From Chromera velia (taxonomy: Eukaryota; Sar; Chromeraceae), in contig JAHBMJ010002040.1 in NCBI GenBank assembly GCA_018398765.1, forward strand, positions 7,501-23,420: a stretch of DNA of 15,920 bases. The letters run 5' to 3'. The translations under genes were made by a program, and so were the position numbers. The notes under the pieces are model-generated. The model was given only the letters and a program-made list of their open reading frames with translations, made no database searches and was not told the DNA's origin. Shown here piece by piece: positions 15,897-15,920 of the stretch (positions are counted from its first letter, which is position 1; every line of letters starts with the position of its first letter).

Positions 15897-15920
15897 TATG
15901 ATGATGATGATGATGATGAT
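15897..15920 (+). repeat. (GAT)n / (ATG)n LINE tail, truncated by window edge
   Basis: A perfect trinucleotide array follows the LINE 3' UTR and runs to the last base. LINEs of the RTE/I type often end in such short tandem tails instead of poly(A). Confidence 0.8.

Larger units (their letters stand above)
12419..15920 (+). mobile_element. 5'-truncated non-LTR retrotransposon (LINE) with chromodomain-like C-terminus
   Basis: In order: AP-type endonuclease (about 12419-13160), connector, reverse transcriptase (about 13800-14750), LINE C-terminal region (RLARLWWLGHIGRM, GERPLGRPLLRWSD), C2H2 zinc finger (15487-15552), chromodomain-like segment (15613-15780), a short 3' UTR and a (GAT)n tail at the window end. 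No RNase H is seen. The 5' end is missing: the reading frame starts at the second endonuclease motif and lacks the usual opening Trp-Asn motif, with a stop codon just upstream. Such truncation fits target-primed reverse transcription. The architecture resembles RTE-like, single-frame LINEs found in many eukaryotes, but the clade needs a tree. It lies in the same orientation as NAGLU, about 195 bases downstream. The 3' target-site duplication is outside the window. Confidence 0.9.

Overview
This is a nuclear eukaryotic window from what looks like an intron-rich unicellular alga or related protist. The reasons are short exons joined by GT..GCAG introns of about 240-600 bases, pyrimidine-rich introns packed with microsatellites (TCTG, TTTC, CT, TCC), many TGCATGCA/GATCGATC words, and a microsatellite-tailed LINE. 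My best guess is a chromerid alveolate such as Chromera velia, but that is style recognition, not proof; no marker gene is present.

Layout. (1) 1-2888, plus strand: the 3' part of an unrecognised gene (six inferred exons, at least 394 residues) ending in a large exon rich in Gly/Glu and in repeated RPxTA-like motifs. (2) 2889-4624: intergenic, containing a sharply bounded AT-rich island (about 3956-4560) with internal inverted and tandem repeats. (3) 4625-6211, minus strand: a MYND zinc-finger protein gene whose reading frame is broken by three apparent single-base indels, so a pseudogene or a poorly assembled gene. (4) 6212-7530: spacer between divergent genes, with a GACA-type compound repeat just before the next start codon. 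(5) 7531-12224, plus strand: a complete five-exon gene for a GH89 alpha-N-acetylglucosaminidase (NAGLU family), 908 codons by my splice model, with signal peptide and both catalytic glutamates. (6) 12225-12418: 3' flank. (7) 12419-15920, plus strand: a 5'-truncated, mutated non-LTR retrotransposon (LINE) with AP-endonuclease, reverse transcriptase, C2H2 zinc finger and, unusually, a C-terminal chromodomain-like segment, ending in a (GAT)n tail that runs off the window.

The genes show no pathway link. The NAGLU homologue is a secreted or lysosomal/vacuolar exo-glycosidase, and the LINE is a passenger inserted about 200 bases downstream of it. The most interesting signals are the zinc-finger plus chromodomain tail of the LINE, the complementary pyrimidine and purine tracts in the introns either side of NAGLU exon 4, the AT-rich island, and the regular use of C at donor position +3.
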